Below are positions 63,421 through 64,000 of a stretch of DNA of 64,000 nucleotides, in pieces (the stretch's first letter is position 1; the number at the start of each line of letters is the position of its first letter). Under the pieces are notes generated by a model. That model saw only the letters and a list, made by a program, of their open reading frames with translations. It was not told where the DNA came from and did not search any database. Both the position numbers and the translations under genes were made by a program. Source of the DNA: Chlorophyllum brunneum (lineage: Eukaryota > Basidiomycota > Agaricomycetes > Agaricales > Agaricaceae); the NCBI GenBank assembly GCA_963576785.1, contig OY756141.1, positions 1,736,001 through 1,800,000 on the forward strand. Direction: 5' to 3'.

Positions 63421-64000
63421 ATGTGTGGCATCCTCGCCGTTCACGGGCTAGATAAACCCTCTGGCGACCGTACCCGCTTCATTGCACTCTCCAAACGCCT
63501 CAGGCATCGTGGCCCCGATTGGTCCGGCTGTATTGTTGGTCAACGCAGTATCCTCGCACACGAGCGTCTCGCTATAGTCGGTGTCGGTATGTGCCACTTT
63601 TTGATCCAATTATCGATCCCCTAAATTCTGTAATGCAGATACCGGTGCCCAACCCCTTGTTAGCGAAGATGGAAAAGTCATCCTTGCTGTCAACGGCGAG
63701 ATCTACAACCATATCGCTCTTCGGGCGTCCGTTGGCTCTGGCGTGAAGTTCAAGACACACTCTGATTGCGAAGTTATCATACCTCTTGCACGTCTATATC
63801 ATTTCGTGCTTGACCATCCTTATTGACAAGTTTTTAGTACCGCAAACACGATACAGACCTCTGCAACCGCCTGGATGGAATGTTTTCCTTCGTGCTTCTG
63901 GACGAGTCCGCGACTCCCACACGAATCATCGCCGCCAGAGATCCTATTGGTATCACTACCCTTTACCAAGGCTGGAACTCCAAGATTCCTGGAGCCGTCT
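63421..64000 (+). CDS. ASN1: asparagine synthetase (glutamine-hydrolysing), 5' end, cut by window edge
   Basis: It makes asparagine from aspartate with glutamine as ammonia donor, in the cytosol. The start at 63421 gives MCGILAV, where the Cys after Met is the nucleophile of the class II glutaminase domain. Next come [23 protein letters not shown], an intron of about 50 bases, [25 protein letters not shown], a second intron near 63770-63836, and [12 protein letters not shown] with [13 protein letters not shown]. These are consecutive blocks of the glutaminase domain. The synthetase domain lies beyond the window. The visible part has no defect. Confidence 0.93.

Overview
The window is a nuclear chromosome segment from a basidiomycete fungus, most likely an Agaricomycete. 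The reasons are many short introns (about 44-70 nt, GT-AG) inside nearly every gene, tiny leading or internal exons, close gene packing on both strands, a fungal NACHT-type STAND NTPase, a Zn2Cys6 factor and fungal versions of housekeeping proteins. A Rhizoctonia/Ceratobasidium-like source is possible, but this is only an impression. I recognised no tRNA, rRNA, CRISPR array or intact transposon.

Layout. 1-355: 5' end of an HSP70 gene running off the left edge. 1490-3235: a decayed HSP70 copy whose middle part is inverted in place. 3724-5475: a NACHT NTPase. 6084-25000 is gene-dense: LETM1/Mdm38 (-), ALKBH1 (+), ribosomal protein eS21 (+), a Gyp7-like TBC RabGAP (+), an aprataxin/Hnt3-like protein (+), a Gfo/Idh/MocA oxidoreductase (-), a small coiled-coil protein (-), a PIG-Y-like membrane protein (+), Sfi1 (-) and a Zn2Cys6 transcription factor (-). 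24812-28920 is a gene-poor block of about 4 kb. 28921-31271: an intact cytosolic HSP70 (-) with a heat-shock-element array upstream. 31967-43528: PP2A B56 subunit (-), a conserved protein with a proline-rich tail (+), mitochondrial citrate synthase (-), Sec66 (+) and a USP7/Ubp15 deubiquitinase (-). 44457-51438: a giant disordered, charge-repeat protein (+). 52481-56614: primase large subunit, phosphatidylserine synthase and Nse1 (all +). 56751-63035: a mitochondrial-type AAA ATPase, phosphatidylinositol synthase and an Sso-type syntaxin (all -). 63421-64000: 5' end of asparagine synthetase (+).

There is no obvious pathway cluster. Themes that recur are mitochondrial function (LETM1, citrate synthase, AAA ATPase, possibly ALKBH1), genome maintenance (Hnt3, Pri2, Nse1, Sfi1) and membrane lipids or trafficking (Cho1, Pis1, PIG-Y candidate, Sec66, Sso, TBC GAP). 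Several neighbours are head-to-head with short shared promoters; the tightest is LETM1/ALKBH1, with 55 bp between start codons. Exon structures given below were built by hand from splice signals and reading-frame continuity. Where exons are listed in full, all phases close into one open frame. The most unusual features are the HSP70 pseudogene with an internal inversion, the NACHT protein without recognisable repeats, and the giant charged protein.
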